Assembly (NCBI RefSeq): GCF_020171745.1
Contig: NZ_JAIVAH010000035.1
Coordinates: 1 to 34,504 of the forward strand
Direction: 5' to 3'
DNA: 34,504 nucleotides
From: Prescottella equi
GTDB taxonomy: Bacteria > Actinomycetota > Actinomycetes > Mycobacteriales > Mycobacteriaceae
The position numbers and the translations under genes were made by a program. Position 1 is the first letter of the stretch, and every line of letters starts with the position of its first letter. The notes under the pieces are model-generated. The model searched no databases. It saw nothing but the letters and a program-made list of their open reading frames with translations, and was not told the DNA's origin. This document shows, one piece after another, positions 14,757 through 20,683 of the stretch.

Positions 14757-15038
14757 GTGGATAGCCCAGCAGTTCGCGAGGAGAAATGCGCACTGGCATT
14801 GCGCGATGCACTTCGCGACTCCCTGCCTGCCGGCGTGATGGGATCCGTCTGGACCTCCCTTGCCGGCGGGGAATTCGAGGACGCCTCTCGCGACATGCTC
14901 GACCATGCGGCGAAGCTACATGTGCCGATCCCCGATGACGCCCGCGATCTAGTCCGGGACGAGTTCCTCACTGGCGACTACGAGCCAGAGTTCGAGGATT
15001 GGGTACGCGCCCAGTTGGAGCAGATCCCCGCACGCTGA
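14757..15038 (+). CDS. Small acidic protein, candidate immunity protein to the MuF toxin domain
   Basis: A 93-residue strongly acidic protein starting at GTG 14757 behind GGGAGG, one base after the toxin-bearing gene's stop. It is all-helical in appearance (CALALRDALRDSL, FEDASRDMLDHAAKLH, EFEDWVRAQLEQIP). Small, acidic and directly downstream of a toxin domain is the standard profile of an immunity protein that blocks a basic nuclease. Third positions are less GC-rich than in head genes, pointing to separate origin with the toxin domain. No sequence family is recognised, so function is inferred from context. Confidence 0.65.
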   Translation: MDSPAVREEKCALALRDALRDSLPAGVMGSVWTSLAGGEFEDASRDMLDHAAKLHVPIPDDARDLVRDEFLTGDYEPEFEDWVRAQLEQIPAR

Positions 15039-15042
15039 CCTG

Positions 15043-15080
15043 AGAAGGCCCCGAGAGTGCAATGTTCCGGGGCCTTTCTC
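15043..15080 (+). terminator. Strong intrinsic terminator after the immunity-like gene
   Basis: A hairpin with stem AAGGCCCCG/CGGGGCCTT (15045-15053, 15068-15076), extended by GAG/CTC around one extra T, with a TTTCTC tail. It stands in the middle of the head operon, between the toxin/immunity pair and the scaffold gene. Confidence 0.8.
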
Positions 15081-15087
15081 ATGCCTG

Positions 15088-15270
15088 CTACAGGAGATCG
15101 TTTGGGGCTACCTGCCCAATGCAGTTTGACGACGATCGGCACTCGAACTCCATTGGTTTCGGTGGCTTCGTGAAGTTGAAACCGGAGATCGTCAGGTAGT
15201 ACCGCCAGAGCGGGCTCCCACACTGGATGCATGGCACGCTGGTCGGTCGCAGCTCGCGAGTTGTCCCCAT
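15088..15270 (-). CDS. Small leftward zinc-ribbon-like protein (cargo gene)
   Basis: A 60-residue protein on the strand opposite to the head genes. It has VPCIQCGSPLWRY then FECRSSSNCIG, two Cys pairs that could hold one zinc. The ATG at 15270 has no Shine-Dalgarno, but TAGATT lies 7 bases upstream on that strand, the spacing of a leaderless transcript common in actinobacteria. A longer start at 15375 is possible. Opposite orientation next to a terminator suggests a moron, perhaps carried in with the toxin cassette. Function unknown. Confidence 0.5.
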   Translation of the reverse strand: MGTTRELRPTSVPCIQCGSPLWRYYLTISGFNFTKPPKPMEFECRSSSNCIGQVAPNDLL

Positions 15271-15403
15271 GCCGCGCAATCTACGGCAACGCCTTCCTGG
15301 CGCGCACAAGACTTCCCGCCGCATGGCGGACCCCGCAAAACCCATCCAGCCCCAAGCCGCACGGCACGGGGGCAATGCCGCATGGCATCAGAAGGAGAGC
15401 GCA

Positions 15404-15952
15404 ATGGTGAACCTGATCGACAACCTTCAATTCCTCGTCGGAGCTGGCGTAGGTGTCGGCGTCGGTGACCCCACCGATCCGCCCGCTGACCCGGTAGATC
15501 CGCCCGTCGATCCGGTCGACCCGGTAGATCCCCCGGCCGATCCGCCCGCGGACGACCCGAAGGATGACGAGACCGACTGGAAGGCCATGGCGCGCAAGCA
15601 TGAGCGCGACGCCAAGGCCAACCGGGCAGCGGCCGTCGAGCTCGAGAAGCTCAAGCAGGCGCAGATGACCGACGCCGAGAAGCAGGCCGCCGCAGTCAAG
15701 GCCACGGAGGAGCGCGCAGCCGCCGCCGAAGCGAAGGCCGCAGTCCTCGAAGCCGCCCTCGAACACGGGATCACCGACAAGAAGGATCTCGAACTCCTCG
15801 CCGGTCTCCCCGCCGACAAGGTCGCACCGTTCGCCAAGCGCATCGCAGCACAGAAGGCCCCCGCCGGCCGCTCCGGAAACCCGGTCGACGGCGAGAAGCC
15901 GAAGCCCAAGCCCACCACACTCACTGGCGCCATCGGCGCCCATTACGCCTAG
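15404..15952 (+). CDS. Capsid scaffolding protein
   Basis: A 182-residue protein directly before the major capsid gene, with GAAGGAGAG upstream of ATG 15404. After a short N-terminal segment it has an acidic Asp-Pro-Pro repeat region (~25-55), then a long Ala/Glu/Lys coiled coil (~60-125, including EKQAAAVKATEERAAAAEAK) and a basic C-terminal end (GEKPKPKPTTLTG) suited to binding capsid protein. This order is typical of scaffolds that shape the prohead and then leave. The 15271-15403 leader holds a small hairpin (15375-15388) just upstream of the ribosome site. Confidence 0.8.
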   Translation: MVNLIDNLQFLVGAGVGVGVGDPTDPPADPVDPPVDPVDPVDPPADPPADDPKDDETDWKAMARKHERDAKANRAAAVELEKLKQAQMTDAEKQAAAVKATEERAAAAEAKAAVLEAALEHGITDKKDLELLAGLPADKVAPFAKRIAAQKAPAGRSGNPVDGEKPKPKPTTLTGAIGAHYA

Positions 15953-15961
15953 GAGCCATTC

Positions 15962-16960
15962 ATGGCTATCACCCTCGCCGAGTCCAAGCTCAACGCTCAG
16001 GAAGACTACGACCCCGCGGTCATCGACGAGTTCCGCAAGACCAACGCCGTCCTCGACTCGCTCGTCTTCGACGACGCTGTCTCGCCCACCGGCGGCGGCA
16101 CCCTCGACTACGGCTACCGGCGCCAGGTCACCCAGGCAACCGCCGCGACCCGCGCCTACAACACCGAGTACACGGCACAGAACGTCACGACCGAGAAGAA
16201 GAGCATCACGCTCGCCGTCATGGGCGGCAGCTTCGAGGTCGACCGCGTGCTCGCCAAGCTCGGGCCCGCGGCGTCGAGCAACGTCGCCCTGAACGTCACG
16301 CAGAAGGTCAAGGCCGCCAACGCGAAGTTCAACGACGAGCTCATCAACGGCGACGTTGCCGTCGACGCCAACGGGTTCGACGGCCTCGACAAGGCGCTCA
16401 CCGGATCGGCGACCGAGTTCAACGCCAGCACGGTGACGAACTGGACGGACTTCGACACCGACCAGCGCGCCGCCTTCAAGGCTCTCGACGTCCTCGACGA
16501 GTGGCTGTCGATGCTCGATGGCACCCCGACTGTCGTGGTCGGCAACACTAAGGCGCTGGCCCGCGTTCGCGCCCTCGCCCGCCGCTCCGGCATGTACACC
16601 AAGGACGCGATCGACGGGCTGATCGGCGCGAACGGCCGTCCCATCGAGCGCGAGTCCTACGGCGGAATCCTGTTCGTCGACGCCGGCGACAAGGCTGGCT
16701 CGTCCAGCCCGGTCATCCCGATCGAGGGTCGCACCGTCGGCACCGCGCAGACCGGCCTGACGGACCTGTACGCCTACCGCGTCGGTCTCGACGGCTTCCA
16801 TGGCGTCTCCACCGTCGGCGGCCAGCTCGTGCAGACGTGGCTGCCCGACTTCTCCACCGCCGGCGCGGTGAAGAAGGGCGAGGTCGAACTCGGCCCGGTC
16901 GGCTGCGCACTCAAGGCCACCAAGGCGGCCAGCGTCTTCCGCAACATCAAGGTCCAGTGA
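15962..16960 (+). CDS. Major capsid protein (HK97 fold)
   Basis: A 332-residue protein following the scaffold, with GGAG before ATG 15962. The sequence pattern fits an HK97-type coat protein: an N-terminal arm, an early strand pair (GGTLDYGYRRQV ... KKSITLAVMGGSFEVDRVLAK), a long spine helix (NVALNVTQKVKAANAKFNDELING) and a C-terminal part with RTVGTAQTGLTDLYAYRVGLDGFHGVS split by loops. Position, size and codon use support it. It is followed by a TGATG junction. Confidence 0.9.
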   Translation: MAITLAESKLNAQEDYDPAVIDEFRKTNAVLDSLVFDDAVSPTGGGTLDYGYRRQVTQATAATRAYNTEYTAQNVTTEKKSITLAVMGGSFEVDRVLAKLGPAASSNVALNVTQKVKAANAKFNDELINGDVAVDANGFDGLDKALTGSATEFNASTVTNWTDFDTDQRAAFKALDVLDEWLSMLDGTPTVVVGNTKALARVRALARRSGMYTKDAIDGLIGANGRPIERESYGGILFVDAGDKAGSSSPVIPIEGRTVGTAQTGLTDLYAYRVGLDGFHGVSTVGGQLVQTWLPDFSTAGAVKKGEVELGPVGCALKATKAASVFRNIKVQ

Positions 16961-17133
16961 TGGCAATCGTGACCGCCCCGGTGGCGGACTACACGGGCGA
17001 AGTCGCTGGCGTGACGTTCGTCGCCAGCAAGGGTGAGACTGACGACGACAACGCGCTCGCGTATTTCCGTCGCCACGGCTACGAGGTGACGGAGACCAAG
17101 CGCGCACCTCGCGCCAAGGCTGCCGAGGACTGA
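16960..17133 (+). CDS. Small head-associated protein
   Basis: A 57-residue protein starting in a TGATG overlap with the capsid gene. The sequence (APVADYTGEVAGVTFVASKG, then ALAYFRRHGYEVTETK) matches small proteins often found right after the capsid gene in actinophages, possibly a decoration or head-completion factor. The basic C-terminal tail (KRAPRAKAAED) could contact DNA or capsid. No firm family. Confidence 0.7.
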   Translation: MAIVTAPVADYTGEVAGVTFVASKGETDDDNALAYFRRHGYEVTETKRAPRAKAAED

Positions 17134-17146
17134 CCGCACGCCCGCC

Positions 17147-17172
17147 CCCCGCGCCCCCTTCCGGGCGCGGGG
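17147..17172 (+). terminator. GC-rich hairpin after the capsid genes
   Basis: A perfect 10-bp stem CCCCGCGCCC/GGGCGCGGGG (17147-17156, 17163-17172) with loop CCTTCC. There is no T-run behind it, so it may only weaken or pause transcription, or protect the 3' end of capsid mRNA. Confidence 0.5.
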
Positions 17173-17188
17173 CTGGCGGGACCACGAC

Positions 17189-17313
17189 TTGGTGGTTGGT
17201 GCGTCCCTACGTGGCTCGGCGCAGGACATAGATACCCACGTTAAGGCGGGCTGGGCGTTTCGATGCCGAGTACCTTTCGCGCCCTCACGACCGACCTGCG
17301 CACCAACCACCAA
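17189..17313 (+). repeat. 15-bp perfect inverted repeat enclosing a structured 95-base segment
   Basis: TTGGTGGTTGGTGCG (17189-17203) and its exact reverse complement (17299-17313) enclose 95 bases. Inside lie ACGTGG/CCACGT (17209-17214, 17236-17241) and CTCGGC/GCCGAG (17215-17220, 17265-17270), whose order allows a pseudoknot. No gene lies within. It ends 8 bases before the Shine-Dalgarno of the connector gene, so it is either a structured leader RNA or a small mobile-element-like insertion; no target duplication is visible. Confidence 0.7.
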
Positions 17314-17331
17314 CCCCTCCGAGGAGGTACC

Positions 17332-17742
17332 GTGCTCGTCTTCGCTACCGAGGATCAACTGTCGTCCTGGCTGGGCACACCTGGCCCACTGAACGCCGGA
17401 GTCCTGTTGCGGGAGGCGTCAATTCTCGTCCGCGACGCGTGTCGGTGCGATGTGTTCGACACGCTCCCGAACGGGCTGCCGGAAGACGACGACAAGCGGG
17501 AAGCCCTACAGGACGCCACGTGCGCGCAGGCCGCCACATGGGCTGCCACTGGCGACGACCCACTCAAGGGGCCCGGCGGTCAAGAGCCGCGAATGACGCT
17601 GTCGGGCATCGACGGCGCGCAGGTGTCGTTCGACACCTATCTGACCGCGGGTGATCGGGCGAAGTCGCTGACACAACTGTGCGCATCGGCATATCGGATC
17701 CTCCGTAGTGCGGGCCTGGCGTCGTCGGCGGTGCAGTCATGA
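17332..17742 (+). CDS. Head-tail connector protein
   Basis: A 136-residue mostly helical protein starting at GTG 17332 behind GAGGAGG. The pattern FATEDQLSSWLG, LREASILVRDACRCDVF and ALQDATCAQAATWAATG is that of gp6/gp15-type adaptor proteins that bind under the portal. Upstream in-frame ATG 17263 would run through the inverted repeat and lacks a ribosome site. It overlaps the next gene by ATGA. Confidence 0.78.
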   Translation: MLVFATEDQLSSWLGTPGPLNAGVLLREASILVRDACRCDVFDTLPNGLPEDDDKREALQDATCAQAATWAATGDDPLKGPGGQEPRMTLSGIDGAQVSFDTYLTAGDRAKSLTQLCASAYRILRSAGLASSAVQS

Positions 17743-18068
17743 CCGACCTGCTCGCGCACTGGTGGCGCTGGCCGGTCATGGTGGAGCGCCACGCGGGAGA
17801 CGGTACGGACGGGCCTGTGTTTGAGGCTGCAGAAATGATGCGCATGAGGATCACCGCCAAGCGCAAAAAGGCCCTCTCGGCCGACGGTACGGAGGTCATC
17901 TCCGAGGCTCGCGCATCGGGCCCGGCCAACACTCGGATCATCCCCGTCGGCTCGATGGTCACCCTCCCGCCCGAGTGGGGGAGTCGCCGCGCCGAAGTCC
18001 TCGCCGAGCAGCTGCATCACGACGGCGCCGGACTGACCCCGAACTTCTACTCGATCGACCTGACGTAG
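17739..18068 (+). CDS. Head closure / head-tail joining protein
   Basis: A 109-residue protein in the second connector slot, starting in an ATGA overlap. It is strand-rich (VMVERHAGDGTDGPVFEAAEMM ... RIIPVGSMVTLPPEW split by a charged loop), as expected for a small barrel that plugs the portal channel (gp16/FII type). Assigned mainly from gene order, with moderate support from pattern. Confidence 0.65.
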   Translation: MTDLLAHWWRWPVMVERHAGDGTDGPVFEAAEMMRMRITAKRKKALSADGTEVISEARASGPANTRIIPVGSMVTLPPEWGSRRAEVLAEQLHHDGAGLTPNFYSIDLT

Positions 18069-18076
18069 GAGGTGTC

Positions 18077-18403
18077 GTGCCCGTCGAGTTCAACTACGGC
18101 ATCGCGGCAACTGTCCGCGGCGCCGCCAAGAGTGGCCTCCATGACGCCGCCGAGGTCGTGAAGCAGGAAGCGATCGAACGCTGCCCCAAGGAAACTGGCG
18201 CCCTCCGCAACTCCGCCGGCACCGCCTCTGACGGTATGGAAGCGGTCGTCTACTTCGACACCCCGTATGCGGCCCGGCAGCACGAAGAGGTCGGCTGGCA
18301 TCACCAGGACGGCCAGGCGAAGTACCTGGAGAACGCCGTCAACGCCACGCAGGCGACGGTAGCCAACGTCATCGGCGAGGCGATACGGAGGTCCATCGCA
18401 TGA
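18077..18403 (+). CDS. Tail-completion / minor capsid protein (gp10-like)
   Basis: A 108-residue protein starting at GTG 18077 with AGGAGG at 18067-18072. It carries the HK97 gp10-like signature: an early helix with AAEVVKQEAIERCPKETGALRNS, a strand pair with VVYFDTPYAARQHE, then AKYLENAVN. Such proteins act in joining head and tail. ATGA overlap with the next gene. Confidence 0.8.
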   Translation: MPVEFNYGIAATVRGAAKSGLHDAAEVVKQEAIERCPKETGALRNSAGTASDGMEAVVYFDTPYAARQHEEVGWHHQDGQAKYLENAVNATQATVANVIGEAIRRSIA

Positions 18404-18849
18404 CCACCCGTCCGCCCACGAGCGACGAACTCGAGGCCGCTCTCGCGCAACGCCTCCACGACATGGGCCTCGCCGACTACCGACCCGCTGGCGCCTACCC
18501 GACGAACCTGACAGTCCCGGCCGTGTTCTTCGGCACCATGCCCGACAAGCCGAACGGCGCGGTCCTGATCAACGTCTACAACGACGACCGCGAGCGGGAC
18601 CCGCACACACCGATCTACTTCGTGCAGTTGCGGTTCCGATCCGCCTTGGGCACGCGCCGGGACACAGAGCGCATGGCGAACTGGATCTTCGACGCCCTCG
18701 ACGACCGCACGAATGAACGCTCCAACAGTCAGTGGGGCGCCATCCGCGTCCTGTCCTGCCATCGGCATCTCCGCGCCCCCGCCGAGCCGGACGCGAACGG
18801 CCGCTGGTCCCGCCCCGACTCCTACACCATCATGACCAACCCGTCCTAG
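18400..18849 (+). CDS. Tail terminator-like / minor capsid protein
   Basis: A 149-residue protein in the tail-terminator position just before the major tail protein. It has ELEAALAQRLHDMGLADYRP at the N-terminus, a strand-rich centre (AVFFGTMPDKPNGAVLINVY, TPIYFVQLRFRS) and a helix (RMANWIFDALDD), fitting the alpha/beta fold of tail terminators that cap the tube. Starts in an ATGA overlap. Assignment rests on both fold pattern and order. Confidence 0.7.
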   Translation: MTTRPPTSDELEAALAQRLHDMGLADYRPAGAYPTNLTVPAVFFGTMPDKPNGAVLINVYNDDRERDPHTPIYFVQLRFRSALGTRRDTERMANWIFDALDDRTNERSNSQWGAIRVLSCHRHLRAPAEPDANGRWSRPDSYTIMTNPS

Positions 18850-18861
18850 GAGGACGAACAC

Positions 18862-19605
18862 ATGAGCGCACCCACGCAAGCACTCGCATCGACCCTCGCC
18901 CGCGACTGGATCCTCGAAGTCCTCATCGACTCCGACTGGACCCGGGTCCGCGGCCTGTCCTCGGTATCCCCGATCTTCGAGGGCTCCGAGCAGGACGACT
19001 CCGACATCGACTCCGGCGGCTTCGCCTCGCAGATCGTCACCGGCCTCGCCTTCCGCATCGAGGGCTCCGGCAAGCGCAAGGGCGACAACACCACCGGATT
19101 CGTCGACGACCCGGGACAGAACTTCCTGCGCAAGAAGGGCCGCAAGACCGGCGCCGACAACATCGTCACCGCCCGCATCTACCGCCGCGACGCCCTCCCG
19201 GACGCCCATCAGGCGGAGACCACGGTAAAGTGGACGGACTCGGCGGCCGGCGACACGAACGCACTGCAGGAGTTCTCGTTCACCCTGTCGGGCCGCGGTG
19301 AGCCGCAGGAGATCGTCAAGCCGCTGGTCCCGTCGTCCAGCCAGGTCTTCAACGTGAGCTTCGGCGGCGCGACCGCCGGTAACGCCACGCTGACCTGGAA
19401 CGGCAAGACGACCGCGAACATCGCGTTCAACGCCGCGAACGCGGCCGTCAAGTCCGCCCTCGTCGCCCTCGACGACGGCTACGGCGCCAGCGACTTCACC
19501 GTCACCGGATCCGCGGGTGAGTACGTGGTCACCGTCCCGGGCGGCGTCCTGACCGGCGACGGCGCCGGCCTGACCGGCGGCACCCTGACGATCACCGCCG
19601 CCTGA
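18862..19605 (+). CDS. Major tail protein
   Basis: A 247-residue protein with AGGAGG before ATG 18862. Residues ~1-155 match the siphovirus tail-tube fold (LARDWILEVLIDSDWTRVRG; GGFASQIVTGLAFRIEG; EFSFTLSGRGEP). Residues ~165-247 are an extra C-terminal beta domain (VFNVSFGGATAGNATLTWNG ... FTVTGSAGEYVVTVPGG) common on actinophage tubes and probably exposed on the outside of the tail. Confidence 0.88.
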   Translation: MSAPTQALASTLARDWILEVLIDSDWTRVRGLSSVSPIFEGSEQDDSDIDSGGFASQIVTGLAFRIEGSGKRKGDNTTGFVDDPGQNFLRKKGRKTGADNIVTARIYRRDALPDAHQAETTVKWTDSAAGDTNALQEFSFTLSGRGEPQEIVKPLVPSSSQVFNVSFGGATAGNATLTWNGKTTANIAFNAANAAVKSALVALDDGYGASDFTVTGSAGEYVVTVPGGVLTGDGAGLTGGTLTITAA

Positions 19606-19622
19606 CCTGAACCCACTTCCCG

Positions 19623-19655
19623 CTGAGGCCGTGACTCGCGTAGTGGCGGCCTCAG
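19623..19655 (+). terminator. Hairpin after the major tail protein
   Basis: A perfect 9-bp stem CTGAGGCCG/CGGCCTCAG (19623-19631, 19647-19655) with a 15-base loop and no real T-run. It may attenuate transcription after the abundant tail-tube gene. Confidence 0.5.
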
Positions 19656-19679
19656 TGGTCTGCACATAAAGGCGCGCAC

Positions 19680-19901
19680 ATGCCCTTCACTCCGCTAGAA
19701 GCCGCAATTGAACGCATTCGGGCTGTCGGGGTTCTATTCACGGCTGAGGTCAACACCCTTACCGAGCTGGGCATCCCGGCTAAGTCCTGGCTGTGCAGCG
19801 AACTCGGAGTCGACGAGAAGCGACTTCATGAGCTCATCGCCACCCGCCAGGTCGGCGCAGGGGTCGCACTCCCCATCCTCGAACGCAACCTCGCCACCTA
19901 A
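19680..19901 (+). CDS. Small helical protein, possible moron
   Basis: A 73-residue helical protein (LEAAIERIRAVGVLFTAEVN; KRLHELIATRQVGAG) between the major tail protein and the tail chaperone, a place normally empty in siphoviruses. The Shine-Dalgarno is weak (AAGGCG), a hairpin precedes it, and the first half uses more A/T-ending codons (act, cta, gaa, att, gtt) than its neighbours. An inserted gene is likely. Function unknown. Confidence 0.6.
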   Translation: MPFTPLEAAIERIRAVGVLFTAEVNTLTELGIPAKSWLCSELGVDEKRLHELIATRQVGAGVALPILERNLAT

Positions 19902-19922
19902 TCCGATTCGCAAGGAGACCCT

Positions 19923-20486
19923 GTGCCGTACAACGATCTTCGGGAGTTCTTCGATCCCGACCTGCACCTGCCGATCAACGGCAAGACCTACACGATCCAC
20001 ACGCCGAACGCCGCCGACGGCCTGCGGCTGCGGGCAATCTTCGCCGACGACGAGCAGACGCTCACAAACACCGACGAGCTCGCCGAGATCGCGAAGCTGT
20101 TCGGCGCCGACATCGACGACGACGGCAACCCGGTCGGCGGCGTCTGGCAGCAGATGAACGACGACGGCATCTCCTGGGGAGAGATCATTCACGCCGGCCG
20201 AACCGCCCTCATGCACTACGGCATCAGCGCAGACTTCGGCGCCATCTACTGGCGAACCGGCATGGACGGTGTCCTGGGAAACCCGCTGCCCCCGAACCCG
20301 AACGGGGAGACGGGGGAGAACCCGAGCCAGTCTGCATCTGCGCCGGAGAGTGCGGAGGAGCCCTCACCTGCCGACCTGGCACCTACGGCCCTGACGACCC
20401 CGGCGGCGGCCCGTACCTCGAAGCGCACGGCATCCGCGACTGGATCCACACCGAACCGAAGCAAGCGGCCCCGCAAGGCGTCGTAG
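19923..20486 (+). CDS. Tail assembly chaperone (G-type product)
   Basis: A 187-residue protein from GTG 19923 behind AAGGAGA. The N-terminal 120 residues form the folded part (LREFFDPDLHLPINGKTYTI, LRLRAIFADDEQTL, EIIHAGRTALMHYG). The rest of the zero-frame product is a low-complexity Ser/Pro/Ala tail, as in other G proteins. A slippery heptamer at 20276-20282 lets part of the ribosomes shift to the -1 frame and make a longer GT protein. The two bind the tape measure during tail assembly. Confidence 0.85.
   Translation: MPYNDLREFFDPDLHLPINGKTYTIHTPNAADGLRLRAIFADDEQTLTNTDELAEIAKLFGADIDDDGNPVGGVWQQMNDDGISWGEIIHAGRTALMHYGISADFGAIYWRTGMDGVLGNPLPPNPNGETGENPSQSASAPESAEEPSPADLAPTALTTPAAARTSKRTASATGSTPNRSKRPRKAS
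20276..20282 (+). promoter_or_regulatory. -1 ribosomal frameshift site GGGAAAC
   Basis: GGGAAAC lies in frame as G-GGA-AAC (codons ctg gga aac), matching the X-XXY-YYZ rule. Shifting back one base opens a frame that runs without a stop from 20282 to 20674, giving about 250 residues in total. Confidence 0.8.
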
Positions 20487-20674
20487 TCGACCTCTCCTGG
20501 CGGGCGATCCTGCGGGCCTGGACGGCGGTCGAACTCGACCTCCAAGACCTCGGCATCGACGTCGAGTCCGGGGTGCTCGAGCAGCGGTCGTGGCGGTGGC
20601 TGGCCGTGCGCATCACCGGCTTGATCGCCGACCCGGAATCCCGGCTGAGGCTGCGACTCACCGAACCCGCCTAG
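20282..20674 (+). CDS. Tail assembly chaperone, -1 frame extension (T part)
   Basis: This 130-codon stretch has no start of its own and is reached by -1 frameshift from the G frame. It encodes a Cys-bearing segment (EPVCICAGECGGALTC), then YLEAHGIRDWIHTEP, then a well-formed helical domain (VVVDLSWRAILRAWTAVEL; RSWRWLAVRITGLIADP). The G frame beneath it is low-complexity, so the strong coding pattern in the -1 frame is telling. The T part contacts the tape measure or tail tube. The stop TAG overlaps the ribosome site of the tape-measure gene. Confidence 0.82.
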   Translation, partial: PAAPEPERGDGGEPEPVCICAGECGGALTCRPGTYGPDDPGGGPYLEAHGIRDWIHTEPKQAAPQGVVVDLSWRAILRAWTAVELDLQDLGIDVESGVLEQRSWRWLAVRITGLIADPESRLRLRLTEPA

Positions 20675-20683
20675 GAGGCCCCT

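Noticed and set aside
15281-17185. Long leftward open frame (634 codons) across scaffold and capsid
   Set aside because: Antisense shadow of the capsid genes, with low-complexity Arg/Gly/Val content and no ribosome site.
18301-19665. Leftward open frame of 454 codons over tail genes
   Set aside because: Shadow of plus-strand tail terminator and major tail protein genes, no start signal.
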